From Hofstenia miamia (lineage: Eukaryota; Xenacoelomorpha; Acoela; Hofsteniidae), in NCBI GenBank assembly GCA_900660155.1, contig CABFPE010000224.1:561830-625829 (forward strand): a stretch of DNA of 64,000 bases, read 5' to 3'. Below are positions 1 through 12,007 of the stretch, piece by piece. The position numbers were made by a program, and so were the translations under genes. The notes below the pieces were generated by a model. It was not told where the DNA came from, ran no database searches, and saw only the letters and a list, made by a program, of their open reading frames with translations. How positions within the stretch are numbered: position 1 is the first letter of the stretch; every line of letters begins with the position of its first letter.

Positions 1-768
1 CGTGCTTGTACTGCTGCTAATTACACCCTGCTATCAGATGATCAACAATCTCCGCCTCTTTCTTACATAGCCTACACATACTTCTACTTGTCTATCTATG
101 TGCTTCACCCAGTTTTTTCTTATTGCTTGCTTCTGTGCTGCCATTATCAGTGCTTCTGTTTCTCTATTTAGTCCTGCCTTCTTTAACCACATGTTGCTTT
201 CTTCTCTGTCACATTTTTCTGTCATCCACCAGTATTCTCCATGCATTGCCTTCTGCCTATACTTTGTCCCATATATTCTCCCAGAACCTTACTGCGTCTT
301 CACCTGCTTTAGCTGTAGCCTTTCCTCCTGCATCTAGTTCTTTGTAGAATCTTCCTTCTTGGGTCTCAAACTTCATATTGTCTCTTGCCTGCTTTGCCCT
401 TGCCCTATACTTTCTCAGTTTCTCAGCTTCTGCAACTAATCTCTGCTTAAGCTCTTCTCTTGCAGTTTCTATAGTCTTCCCCTTACCTACCCTGCACCTG
501 TCCTGCACTGCCTTACTTGTCCTGATCTTCCCTATTTGCTGCCTAATTTTTGCCACTTTATTCTCAATTCTTCTTTCCCATGCTGGCTTTCTGTCTCCCT
601 TATCTTCTTGTCGCCTTTTCTTCTTCATTTCCATGCCTACATTCTTCAGCACCTCACATGCACCTGCATATACTAAGCTATTTACTTCTGTAACACTCCT
701 TACAACTATCCTCTCCAACACTTTATTGACTTTTGCCGTCTCTACTGCTAGCTTACTTCTCTTAACTC
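1..768 (-). mobile_element. R4/Dong-type LINE, internally deleted and 5'-truncated copy (copy 1)
   Basis: The minus strand encodes two parts of the R4/Dong polyprotein. From about 721 down to 275 is the N-terminal basic region (Lys/Arg-rich, ending in RFWENIW). From about 262 down to 1 is the part just before the zinc knuckle (YRQK...MHGEYW, KAGLNRETEALI), which runs off the window. In longer copies at 19-21 and 30-32 kb these parts are separated by the reverse transcriptase, so RT is missing here. The 5' end is truncated inside the N-terminal region and joins (TTA)n at 769. Restriction-like endonuclease elements prime on a cut target site and often truncate at the 5' end, which fits. Codon frames are partly broken. 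Confidence 0.8.
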
Positions 769-792
769 TTATTATTATTATTATTATTATTA
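769..792. repeat. (TTA)n microsatellite at 5' junction of R4/Dong copy 1
   Basis: About eight TTA units, directly abutting the truncated 5' end of the R4/Dong copy. Read on the element's strand this is (TAA)n, the known target of Dong. Confidence 0.95.
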
Positions 793-1257
793 GACGACAT
801 GTGATTTAGTCTTAAAGCAGAGGGAAATATTTTTCATGCGAATGATTTTTTCAAGCTGTTTTCATATGCACCACTTCTAAGTCCAATCGCAGCAGTTTAT
901 CCTGTCTGCAATAGGGTTCATTATCAAGGTTGGACGTGGGTACAGATTTTCATACCAAATCCAACACCCGCACCTACAGCCCATTCCAATTCCGCGGGAA
1001 GCAAAAATCTACAGCACCATGCCCACATATATCTCAAAAAATACTAAGAATAATTATAAGTTAGACAGCTTTGCAGTATCAATACAATCATTGATTCAAA
1101 ATATGTAAGTGTTAACTTAATAGCTGTGCATGTTGGCGCATAGGTAGACTAATCCCCATGATCAAGTGAATCATTCAAAAATGCTATTTCTGAATTTGAA
1201 TTTGATTATTAAAATATGTTAAAGTGTTTTAAATCAAATGTATCAGCATGTTTTGTC

Positions 1258-1294
<37 letters not shown>

Positions 1295-3066
1295 CTGTTA
1301 TTTACATTTCTGAATAGATTGTAATTGAAAATGATTGAAAACTTTTTTCGTGCCTGATATAGACAAATTTTTCCTATTTTCTATTAGAAATTCTCACATT
1401 TGAAGTCAGAGAACTTTCATGTAACGGATAAATCGTAAGAAGTTGTGATAAATATTTATACATTTATAAGTTCAAGACAGGAAGAGATTAATACAAAAAT
1501 TAAAATACAAAGTTTATCTGTCAATTCGCATTGTTTATATTGTACGAAATATTTGTTTTATTCACAACTCTTTTAACCACAGTAATACTAAATTATTTAA
1601 AACTTTCAAATTATTGTTTAAATCTGAGAGAGTATTGAATTCCAGGAGTCCATTTGCTAACTTGGTACGAACATTTAATTATTTATTCCACAAAATGTTC
1701 ATTTAAATAAATCATAAGCAGCAACTTATCCCAAATTTGAGGCATGATGGTATTCTATTCATTTCTAGACATACAATTTTCCTTGTGCAATTTTAGCAAG
1801 TATTAAAAATTTGCAATTCACATGTTTTAATTTATGAAATTGAAATTTTATTTCTGAAATTTATTGAGGTTACCTGAAAACACGAACGTACAGACTTGGA
1901 GTATGCCCTCTATTCAATTTTTACTGATGCTTTAAAAATGATATTACATTTCAATATATATATATATATATGAGGTTTTAACTGACATACGATGTTAACT
2001 GTGCCTGATATTTGCTTAAATACATGAAAATGAAATCAATTATTAAATTTGTATTTCAATCTTTGAATTTTGACACTGAGTGTAAACATCTGTGGTTTAC
2101 TTTTAATTTTCAAATAGTAAACGAATTTTCCTCTTTTCAAACCAATGCGTTTTTTAATCAGTTAACAGGATTGAATGTCGTGCATATATTTATTAATTTA
2201 ATTGACACAAGATATTAAGGTGACACAACTTGAATGAAACTGAAACTGAAAATTTCACTTCAAGTGTTTTTAGATAGAATTAATTAGAAAGCAGAATATA
2301 CTAACTTATATACATAGTTGAGATATAATTTAATTTAATAAAGACGTTTTTAATATGAGTGACAATTTGAGCAATTTTAATGTCACAATGTCAGTAGGCA
2401 TATTGATGAAGGTATGCGCTTTTCCAAACCCTATCAATCATCTTGAATTGTAGTATTATGGAAATCACAATAAAATAAATTGTGCCTAAAGTATGTTTTG
2501 TGTGGAAATTATTCAAATTCAAACTAATAAATTCAGGCGCGGTTTTTTCAAACAAGGAAGCACCTTCCAATTTTGTGTCGAAAACATTTAAGATAAAATA
2601 GTAATTTAAGAATAAAAAACTATATTGTAAAATGTAATCCTTTAATTATCTTATTGGAAGATTTTGTGTATCATTCACATTAAATTTTCACAAGACAATT
2701 GTGAACATCAATATCAAAAATATTTAAAATGAATAGAGAAAACAAATTTGACAAATATAAAATCCTCAAAAAGGGATGACATACTGGTAGCCCTTCTAAA
2801 GAGGCTCCTGAATAGATTATATTTACATTTCTATGATAGGAAAGAAAACTCATTTGTATTTAGTTTACCGAAAACTTAATAGATTATTATGTGGGCAAGT
2901 AATACAAAATAAAATACATGAAAGTTGTATACATGCGTACAGGAAAATAAAATCAAATAAAGACAATTTCTAAGCGAACATTATATATTTACAATTTAAC
3001 AATTTAAACGCTAATTCAAATGTAAAAATCTAAAAATACTGAAAGCTTAAGTTTACATTGCATAAA
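793..3066. other. AT-rich intergenic DNA
   Basis: No convincing gene is visible. It holds (AT)n runs at about 1261-1294 and 1957-1972. The part next to 3066 would be the 3' UTR of the minus-strand DUF3504 gene; I see no decisive poly(A) signal. Confidence 0.6.
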
Positions 3067-4875
3067 TTAAATTTTATACCAAAGTTTAATCGTTAAGCAG
3101 CCATTGTCTCCAGTGGTGTCATTATCGAATGAAAAGTCTGTAATTTGTCGACCTTTAAGCATGTCAGCAACGCCTAGGTAGTTAGGTGAGAGGTTGGAAC
3201 TAAAAGACTTTTTAGAGTTTTCTTGATCGTTTGCAAAGACATCGTCAGAGTCAGACCTTTCACACGTTGCAGGCGAAGTAACAGACGTATCTTCTTCAAA
3301 TATCTCATCTGGTCTTGACAGATCAAGTGGGTGAAAAAGACCCTGAGTTGAGGAAGAGGAAAACTCCCTACATTTTATGGGTCGTTCTTCCTGCAGGGCA
3401 TCATCTTCTGAATGGGTCCTCTTGCGTAAGCTAATTTTGTCTTCACGTAGTTGACCAGGTTCACTTGAGCAAGTAGGACTGCGTCGAGGAACAGGTAAGA
3501 AACTTCTGGGAAAAGCGTCTGTAAAACGACCATTAAAATTTGTTTTGTGATGAGAATTTAAAAACGGTGATTGTGGTAAATTTGAATTTTGAAAATTAGG
3601 CATAAAAGATTGTTGAGAAGACTGCATATTTAACGGAAGAACGGGATTTGAGTGGATCATCATAACATACTTGTTACACTGACACGGAATATCGCTAACC
3701 CAAACTGATCTGCTGGTAAAATACCCTTCGAATCCAACTTCAGCAGCAAGTTCTGATGGTATTCGTTCTAAAGCGTGAACGCCGATTGCTGCACTACCAA
3801 ACATTGCCTTACCATCTAAACGTTCTTCAATGGGTTTACGGTATAGAGGCCCATGCGGAGGCACTAACTTGCTATAATAACTTAAAACAGTAAATACCTT
3901 ACAGATCTTCTGATCAACATTATAATGGCGAACAGGTTGAGATTTTCTGCACACGGTAGCTTCTTTTTTAGGATTGTAATATCGTTGAGCCAATTCAATA
4001 TAAGCACCATAATTATCAGAACCGAAGTGTAGATCTTCTACTAAAAGATTTCGATGATCACCACGTGAACGTAACCAGAAACCTTTTGTAATGTAAAAAT
4101 AAACTGCTCTGGATAAACCACGGGGTGAATGAAAACTTAGTACACCTTTAGACCAAAGCTCTTTTTCCATTTCTTGAGTAAATGTATCTGCTTTACGTTT
4201 CACAGTTCCAATGCCTTTTTCTTGCAATTCTTTCACTACTTTACCAAGTGCATGCTGAAATTGAGGATAGTCTTTATCATAACCATCAAGAAAACATAGA
4301 TCTTGCCGACCAGCTTCTTCGCGAAGATATCTCTGAATTCCAGCGCAGAGAACCATTAAAGAATCGGGAGGATAAAGTTCTCCATCGAAACGTCTTACTT
4401 CAGAAATAAAAGCTGCAAGAAATTTATCGAGATGTTCTGAGCGGACGTCTTTCATTTCTTGAACAAGGGGTATCTTCAATTGTATATCGTTGTCATTAAG
4501 ATTAAGTGATTTCTTTTGATGAACCCACGCATTCCACACATTAATTGCCCATTTCGTGCTTTGCAGAGTATGCTTGGACATTGAGTCAGACTCTTGCTTG
4601 AATGGCATATTGATTTCGTTTTCAGAAATGTCCTTTAAGTCGTTAGACAAATTTGTGGGGGTATCAGGCGATGATTGTGACGTAATACAATGCAAGGAAG
4701 ATTTTACATCGGATTTAAATTCATTACTGATATCTTTTGGGGAAAAGCCTGTTTTTCCTCCAAGTGGTAATTGGGGAGTGGGGTTGGAAGAATTAACAAT
4801 TGCATTGTTTAGAACGGAGAAATAAGAAGGCCATAAATACATGTAGGGATTGTGGAATAACGGTAGCTTGTCCAT
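3067..4875 (-). CDS. Crypton-derived DUF3504 domain protein (ZMYM/QRICH1/KIAA1958 type), probable nuclear regulator
   Basis: A 602-residue protein in one open exon. Residues 1-105 are a Ser/Pro/Asn-rich leader. Residues 109-392 match the DUF3504 domain that ZMYM2-4, QRICH1 and KIAA1958 share, a relic of Crypton tyrosine recombinases: WAINVWNAW (109-117), a GELYPP...GIQRYLREE stretch (165-187), ELWSKGVLSFHSPRGL (239-254) and WLRSRGDHRNL (267-277). The region that reads TNHSLR in the family is TSRSVW here (387-392), so the His and second Arg of the recombinase triad are replaced while the first Arg context survives. That fits a protein without recombinase activity, probably DNA- or protein-binding. 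The tail is low-complexity with a basic RKR near 482-484 and a PLDLS motif at 516-520, the form bound by CtBP co-repressors. The ATG lies just 3' of a good splice acceptor (TTTCTCCTAG), so a non-coding first exon is likely. An intact frame without transposon ends suggests a host gene rather than a live Crypton. Confidence 0.85.
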   Translation of the reverse strand: MDKLPLFHNPYMYLWPSYFSVLNNAIVNSSNPTPQLPLGGKTGFSPKDISNEFKSDVKSSLHCITSQSSPDTPTNLSNDLKDISENEINMPFKQESDSMSKHTLQSTKWAINVWNAWVHQKKSLNLNDNDIQLKIPLVQEMKDVRSEHLDKFLAAFISEVRRFDGELYPPDSLMVLCAGIQRYLREEAGRQDLCFLDGYDKDYPQFQHALGKVVKELQEKGIGTVKRKADTFTQEMEKELWSKGVLSFHSPRGLSRAVYFYITKGFWLRSRGDHRNLLVEDLHFGSDNYGAYIELAQRYYNPKKEATVCRKSQPVRHYNVDQKICKVFTVLSYYSKLVPPHGPLYRKPIEERLDGKAMFGSAAIGVHALERIPSELAAEVGFEGYFTSRSVWVSDIPCQCNKYVMMIHSNPVLPLNMQSSQQSFMPNFQNSNLPQSPFLNSHHKTNFNGRFTDAFPRSFLPVPRRSPTCSSEPGQLREDKISLRKRTHSEDDALQEERPIKCREFSSSSTQGLFHPLDLSRPDEIFEEDTSVTSPATCERSDSDDVFANDQENSKKSFSSNLSPNYLGVADMLKGRQITDFSFDNDTTGDNGCLTIKLWYKI

Positions 4876-4880
4876 GGAAG

Positions 4881-4900
4881 ACTAGGAGAAACAATAAATC
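4881..4900 (-). promoter_or_regulatory. Probable 3' splice acceptor of a 5' UTR intron
   Basis: On the minus strand the sequence reads TTATTGTTTCTCCTAG and then TCTTCC before the ATG. The pyrimidine-rich tract ending in AG makes a credible acceptor six bases before the start. The TAG is also an in-frame stop, which supports this ATG if no splicing occurs. Confidence 0.5.
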
Positions 4901-4910
4901 TGAGTGAATT

Positions 4911-5190
4911 CCGCGCCAATTAAAGTACAAGTGATTGGTTGAGCGCAGTACGCAAATATGCCGCTGATAAATCACTTACGATTGGATGATCCCGGGTACA
5001 ATAAAAGCTTTCTGAGGATTATGTGCTAATTGAAAGCAATTTGATTGAGCGCCAATAATAATGGGCCATTTATGTAAATGACGCAATAGCTGGACTGACT
5101 AGAGGCTCTAAAAGATCAACTCTGTTGCGATGAATTAAATTGTATCGCTACTGTACCAGCACTTTGAGGAAAGTGTAATATGATTGGTCG
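4911..5190 (-). promoter_or_regulatory. CCAAT-box cluster upstream of the DUF3504 gene
   Basis: Five CCAAT pentamers in either orientation lie in about 270 bp: 4916-4920, 4934-4938, 4981-4985, 5052-5056 and 5183-5187. Several sit in similar contexts (GATTGGTTGAGCGC, TTGAGCGCCAAT). NF-Y-bound promoters commonly carry clustered CCAAT boxes. If the gene has an upstream non-coding exon, this could be promoter or first intron. Confidence 0.45.
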
Positions 5191-5199
5191 ACACAAATT

Positions 5200-8100
5200 T
5201 ACTTCTATTAAATGGTAGCCCCTCTCCGCGCCGCAGTTGGATGCTCTCCCAATGCTCGCGTCTCCGAACACCTTGTTAATAAATTGAGGTACTTAAACTC
5301 ACAAAGAAAACTGGACTTTAAACATCTCGCTCGGGGATGCCCGGTGCGTTTGAAATGCTCCCAACCGCTGATAACAAAAATATCCAAATCCCGTACACAA
5401 CTCCAGACATGTGATTTAAACGACAATCCCACATCTCTCAACCTCAAACAGATAAGAAAATATTAACTGACCAAGCGCTTATTTGTTTACGAAATTCAAT
5501 TAATCGATAAATTAACTTATCAGATTAATTTTAGTCGACTGGCTTTAAGCGCAAAGCCCTTTAAGCCTCTGTTGACGAGGCGATTTAATACCAAAAACAA
5601 ATTCAAAATTACTTATAAATGACTGGGACGAATGCTAATACCCATTAAACAAATCCACCCATTTAAATAAATTCTAACTCCAAACTTCACTTCCAATAAC
5701 ATCCAAGAAATCTAATTTGTCAATTTTAGTAATGCGCAGTGAAGTGCAAACAAATAAATGAAACATCGTGTGACACACGCCGTAAACATTTTTGTCGACA
5801 AATGTTTAATATGTAAGCTAATCCTTTAATATAATAACTTCAAGTATAACAATTATAAAAGTCCCTTGGGACAACGCTCAGGGTAATTAAAAATGCAAAT
5901 TAAATTTAGGTATTAATACACAAATTCATCCTCTAAAATGGATGCGATCCAATAATAAATGGATGCAATCCACAACACCATTTTGGCGACTGACTTGAAA
6001 AATATTTTTCATGAATTGAATTAATTCAAAAGTAATAAATATGTTGAAAGGGTATTGTTTTAAGTTGAGGAAGATAATACGTACTGTGGAATGTAACGCC
6101 TTCGTAATTTAGTATATTTACACACTGCCCGTTCACTCCATTAATAATAAATACTGTCATTGAAATAAAGGCGATGCAGAAATCTGAGTAAGTTATTGAA
6201 GAAGTACTTTTAAATATACCCATTGTTAAAGTCACGCATAAGCAAATATGGCTGCTGGCACAATGCAAAAATATTTTTTGAACAAGAGCTAAACTTCCTC
6301 GCACTTGATTTACGCAATTAAATTCAAACAATACTTCTGCCTAATTCAAATTTCAACCAATCATAGAATGCTGCATTACGCTACGCTGTGTATGTTTTAT
6401 ATAAAATATATTAATTAAAGGAATAACAAGCCATTCACGATTTCTTATTCTTAAATATAATACACTTGAAAGCCGAATCTCACTTCCCATTGAGCTATGA
6501 AAGGCATGTATTCCCGTATACATTTTTCAATCCCGTGCTAGGAATCCCCTGATCCTGGGATATTCCAGGATTGCACATAAACAAAGAGCGTTCAGTATTT
6601 TATTTACATATAGGAGAATTTATGGTGTTCTCAAGCAGCACTCAAATATATTGTTAATTGAAGGAGTTTACTATTTACTAAAATGCTAAGGTTTTAGAAT
6701 GAGATGGAAAGTTTGTTCTCAATAATATTAAAAATACAGAGCTCTATGTGGCGATATTTTGATATTAATAGATTCATTTAATTACAGACAGTGGCGTCCA
6801 GCCAAGGACAAAATAGATTATAACAATTTAGTTGTCCTTGCGTCCGGCCATAAAGTGTTATGAGGGTTCCGGTCAGGGGCGTACGCAAAAGGGGACATGA
6901 TGGAAGGTCCCCATCCCGTCGGGTTTTCAAATTTGATTTTTGGCTTGTTAAATCAAAAAAATTTAGGTCAAAAAATTTAGCTAGTGAAATGCATTTTATA
7001 CGGTCATTTTGCTCAATATTTTCAAAATTTTTCTTGAGGCTTCGCCCCGCTTTTAGGCATAACTAAGATGTCCACCATCAGAAAATCCTGCTTACACTCC
7101 TGGTTCGGGTCCAAATTTTCTAGAAATTGTTAGAGTTTTTAAATGATTTCTGTCAATTACGCATGTAAATTTGACAATTTAAGACCAAACTTCTACAATA
7201 TAATGCAAATTGCAAACAAAATATAATTTAATGGAAACTAATATTTCGATTTTCTTACATCCACTGAGCTGTTGTGGAAATAAAATTATATAATTTTTGT
7301 TCAGTTAATTGTAAATACGATTGGCTCCCCAATTTTTCGGTGCGCACCCCTGATTGCAGATATATGCGAATTGTAAAAGTAAAATTAATGAACGAAATTC
7401 GACACTAGTTGTGTTTTTCTATTATTGTATTTTACAATTTTGTAAAAAATCTATATTGCTATGCCCAAACACATTTATATTTATGGGATTTTTGTTAATC
7501 CACTCTCAAAATTATTGTTCCTTAATGATAATACCTGACTTTAAAAGATTATTTGTAATAACCGAATATTGCAGTACTTTATTGTTTTGTATGTTGTACT
7601 AGTGTACACCGAAATACATGAAATTGAAATACGAAATTCAACATATCAGTTAACAAGCTGTTTTTACAACTGTTGAATCCCGAAACCTACATGTAAACAT
7701 ACTGTACTAAATGCATTAAGTTATACAAAAGATGTTCTTTAGCAAGTATTTGTTAAGAATTATTGGAATTCTGTTTTCACAATATATTTAATCCTATGGC
7801 TAACAAGATTAAAAATTGGAAGATGCAAAAGCATAAAGACGAACAGTTCAATTTTAGAACTAATTTAAATCATTGTTAAAATAGTAAAATGCTAGCTCTG
7901 AATAGAATGATTGATTAATTATACGCCTAAAATGGTTCCTAGAAATTGGCTTTGTAAATTGTGGAAATAGAATGTTTGATAAAAATTACTGCAATTTCAC
8001 AAGGGCTCGGGAAAAGAATTCGCAACGCTAATAGCTATGCGTTTGGCAATTGGGTTAAAATAGAATTTATATTAGTGTCACAACATTTGATATAGTAAGG

Positions 8101-8727
8101 AAATCTTTGATCCATTGATAAAGCATTGTGAAGAAGTTTTTAACAAAAATACATGTAACCTTAAGCAGACTGTGTATTTTTGAAACTTTTTCATTATCCT
8201 ATATTTTTTAAATATTTATAGTTCAAAAACTATTACCGCTTTGGTCAATCTGAAGGCACCATGCCATAGAGGAGAGTCTCCTCTTTCGTTTTCGCCATTG
8301 AGGCGTGCCGCTGCGCAAACCTCCAGCCCGTGACCTCTGACTTTGCGCACGCCACCCCTCTATTGGTTTCAAATACCTTTGCAAACATAAAAAACAGTTA
8401 AATTTCTTTTTTGCTTCTATGCACTCAAAACCTATTAAATATATAAACATTAGTTATGGAGAGAATTTAAATCTTTTTTTAAAAAATCGAAATGTTCAAA
8501 GAAAAATTGTTAATCTTTTCAACAACTTCAGCCACTGCAATGCGCTTGAATAGAAATTTTCAACATTGCATTATATTATCTTCGCCAATAGACCTGCCGA
8601 TCTTTCACAATTTTCAAATTTGCTAATAGGCTTGAAGAAAATTCTTTGTAAATGTGGAAAAACGGTTTGTCCTTTATAATTGGTTGACTAAAATAAAAGG
8701 TTAACTAAAATAAAACGCACCTTACCC
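5200..8727. other. Intergenic DNA with small repeats, no gene recognised
   Basis: Open frames here are short and unconvincing. An imperfect inverted pair (GGCGTCCAGCCAAGGACAA against TTGTCCTTGCGTCCGGCC) lies at 6793-6848, followed by a GGGGCGTACGCAAAAGG stretch, which looks like a small transposon end. A GC-richer block at 8240-8370 stands out from the surroundings, but I do not recognise it. Confidence 0.5.
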
Positions 8728-8925
8728 CCATCGCACACTGCCGTTAAGTTAATTGCTAAGTTAAGGTTCAGCTAATCCCGTCGCACACTGCCGTTAAGGT
8801 AACCGTAACTTAAGCCTTAACGGCAGTGTGCGACGGAATTTCTTAAGTTAAGGCTAACCTCAACGCGAACCGTAACGTTTTTTCTAGAGTTAAGTTAAGT
8901 TTGCCTTAACGGCAGTGTGCGACGG
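8728..8925 (+). repeat. Inverted-repeat element, CGTCGCACACTGCCGTTAAG family, copy a
   Basis: The motif CGTCGCACACTGCCGTTAAG or its complement occurs four times: near 8729, 8779, 8815 and 8904. The pair at 8778-8799 and 8815-8836 is a perfect 22-bp inverted repeat around a 15-bp loop. Between the motifs are short TTAAGTTAAGG-type words. It looks like a foldback or MITE-type element without coding capacity. I cannot assign a superfamily. Confidence 0.7.
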
Positions 8926-9281
8926 TTTTTTTGTTGACTGATTTTGACAATATTTAAATAGAATGTGTATATGCATTATTAAATTGGCATAAACAAACAG
9001 TAGAAATTAACATGCCAATTGGGTGACGATTGTGTTGTAATTGAGTAGCGTCAGTACATATGCTTGCGTTTAATAAAAACAATGCATTTAGAGGAAACCA
9101 GTGATTTCATTGGTTAAAACAAGATGTTTCATTCACGCTACAAGTGCAAATATTGTTTTAAAACAAAGAATTTTTAGAATATAATTTCACTTTGAATAGA
9201 ATTAGTCTGTTTTGCATTTTGTTTAAGTAGAATGACATTATTTCGCGCAGTAAAAATTGTGATAAATAGAAATTTTTAACA

Positions 9282-9313
<32 letters not shown>

Positions 9314-9535
9314 CGAATATGTAGAATGGAAAAATTATTTACACGATTAAATAAATTATATACATGATTCTTATTGGAGCTAAATTGCGTACAAAATTGA
9401 ACCTTAATGCATATATTAGGTGTAATTATTAAGTTATACAATGGCATAGATTCAGTTTTTAACTCGTGTGCTTATTGCATGTTAAACCATATCAAACTTT
9501 CATATTCGTAATTGAAATTTTATTAAATCTAATTA

Positions 9536-9574
<39 letters not shown>

Positions 9575-9610
9575 CATATAGATATACATATATATAATTA
9601 CGATGTCAAT
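8747..9610 (+). repeat. Tandem unit I of about 864 bp
   Basis: The phrase TTGCTAAGTTAAGGTTCAG begins at about 8751 and recurs at 9615, so the repeat period is about 864 bp. After the inverted motifs each unit continues with a shared AT-rich stretch (TTGTTGACTGATTTTG, CAGTGATTTCATTGGTTAAA, CACGCTACAAGTGCAAATATTG) and contains (TA)n runs. Unit II, diverged by point changes, continues at 10868-11090. The two therefore look like a true, ageing tandem duplication. Confidence 0.65.
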
Positions 9611-9815
9611 AATTGCTAAGTTAAGGTTCAGATAATCCCATTGCACACTGCCATTAAGTTAACCGTAACTTAAGCCTTAACGGCAGTGTGCGACGGAATT
9701 TCTTAAGTTAAGGCTAACCTCAACACGAACTGTAACGTTTTTTTTAGAGTTAAGTTAAGTTTACCTTAACAGCAGTGTGCGACGGTTTCATTAAGTTAAG
9801 GTTTTTTGTTGACTG
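9611..9815 (+). repeat. Inverted-repeat element family, copy b (start of tandem unit II)
   Basis: This is a diverged copy of 8750-8950: the first motif reads CATTGCACACTGCCATTAAG while the internal inverted motifs are conserved. It stops at the single N at 9816. The continuation of the same unit is found after the artefactual repeat, from 10868. Confidence 0.7.
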
Positions 9816-10333
9816 NGGTTCAGCTAATCCCGTCGCACACTGCCGTTAAGGTAACCGTAACTTAAGCCTTAACGGCAGTGTGCGACGGAATTTCTTAAGT
9901 TAAGGCTAACCTCAACGCGAACCGTAACGTTTTTTCTAGAGTTAAGTTAAGTTTGCCTTAACGGCAGTGTGCGACGGTTTTTTTGTTGACTGATTTTGAC
10001 AATATTTAAATAGAATGTGTATATGCATTATTAAATTGGCATAAACAAACAGTAGAAATTAACATGCCAATTGGGTGACGATTGTGTTGTAATTGAGTAG
10101 CGTCAGTACATATGCTTGCGTTTAATAAAAACAATGCATTTAGAGGAAACCAGTGATTTCATTGGTTAAAACAAGATGTTTCATTCACGCTACAAGTGCA
10201 AATATTGTTTTAAAACAAAGAATTTTTAGAATATAATTTCACTTTGAATAGAATTAGTCTGTTTTGCATTTTGTTTAAGTAGAATGACATTATTTCGCGC
10301 AGTAAAAATTGTGATAAATAGAAATTTTTAACA

Positions 10334-10365
<32 letters not shown>

Positions 10366-10587
10366 CGAATATGTAGAATGGAAAAATTATTTACACGATT
10401 AAATAAATTATATACATGATTCTTATTGGAGCTAAATTGCGTACAAAATTGAACCTTAATGCATATATTAGGTGTAATTATTAAGTTATACAATGGCATA
10501 GATTCAGTTTTTAACTCGTGTGCTTATTGCATGTTAAACCATATCAAACTTTCATATTCGTAATTGAAATTTTATTAAATCTAATTA

Positions 10588-10626
<39 letters not shown>

Positions 10627-10867
10627 CATATAGATATACATATATATAATTACGATGTCAATAATTGCTAAGTTAAGGTTCAGATAATCCCATTGCACAC
10701 TGCCATTAAGTTAACCGTAACTTAAGCCTTAACGGCAGTGTGCGACGGAATTTCTTAAGTTAAGGCTAACCTCAACACGAACTGTAACGTTTTTTTTAGA
10801 GTTAAGTTAAGTTTACCTTAACAGCAGTGTGCGACGGTTTCATTAAGTTAAGGTTTTTTGTTGACTG
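9816..10867 (+). other. Probable assembly duplication: exact 1051-bp repeat across a single N
   Basis: Bases 9817-10867 repeat 8765-9815 with no difference that I could find, including equal lengths of two (TA)n runs. A lone N at 9816 separates them. The left piece ends exactly where the right piece stops matching. This is what two overlapping contig ends placed side by side would give. Confidence 0.85.
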
Positions 10868-12007
10868 ATTTTGGCAATATTTAGATAGAATTTGTATATG
10901 CATTAATAAATTGGCATAAACAAACAGTGAAAATTAACATGCCAATGGGGTGACGATTGTGTTGTAATTGAGTAGCATAAAAAACATATGCCCGCGTTTA
11001 ATAAAAGCTATGCGTTTAGAGGAAACCAGTGATTTCATTGGTTAAAACAAAGATGTTTCATTCACGCTACAAGTGCAAATATTGTTTAAAAACATCAATT
11101 TTTTATTATAAAATACTTGGCTTTAAATGTTTTTGATGTTTTTTGAATAGAATGAAGTATTTTTTGTAGTATACATTATGAGACAGTCTTTTTAAACAAA
11201 TGTTGAATATATTCAACATTGTATACTAAATACAACATAATTGTTTACATGATTACATAACTTATATAAACTATTCAAACATCATCTGTTATATACGAAA
11301 TAATTTGGATTAAATAAAGTTTGCAAAATTTGAAAAATCAAACAGTAATAAAAGGATCAATTGCTAAGTTAACCAATATTATAATATCATTTTTTACATC
11401 GTGCACTTTATTCATTAATTTTATTATATATATAATGTAATCAAGCATCTGCTTGTCTTCAATTTAATCATACATATAAAATCTAATTAGCCGCAAAAAG
11501 GAGGGTATTCTTATGCTGAAAACAAATGCATTAGGGTTTGCATAATAAAAATACGCTTTACAGCATTCTTGCAATCATCTTGTATTTGATAAAATCTGTG
11601 AATAGATTATCTACACACCATTTAATATAATTATTATTTCTTTGGTGTGGTGAAAATCAAATTGAAATGAGAATTTTTTCACAATTTCTGTATTAATTCA
11701 TCCCCTCGTAAAAGAGGTTGTTTATTATATAAATAAACTTTGAAATCGCAATAGAGAGTTAAGATTTACGTGATCTTGAAATATTTGACATAACAATACA
11801 ATTATACAATAATGCATTTTACATAAGGGTTTCTTTCACTAAGACTACGTTACAATGCCATTAATCGAGAAAAACGTGAAATTAATTGAAGCTGTACATG
11901 CAAGACCCATTTTATACAACTCTAAACTGTTGTCATTCAAAGACAAGAATAAGAAGAATGCAGCTTGGGACTAAGTGTTTTTGCAATTATGAGATTGTTT
12001 ACAAACT
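10868..12007 (+). repeat. Rest of tandem unit II, then AT-rich DNA
   Basis: 10868-11090 is similar but not identical to 8940-9170, which marks it as the second real unit. From about 11100 similarity fades. No gene is visible to 12007. Confidence 0.5.
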
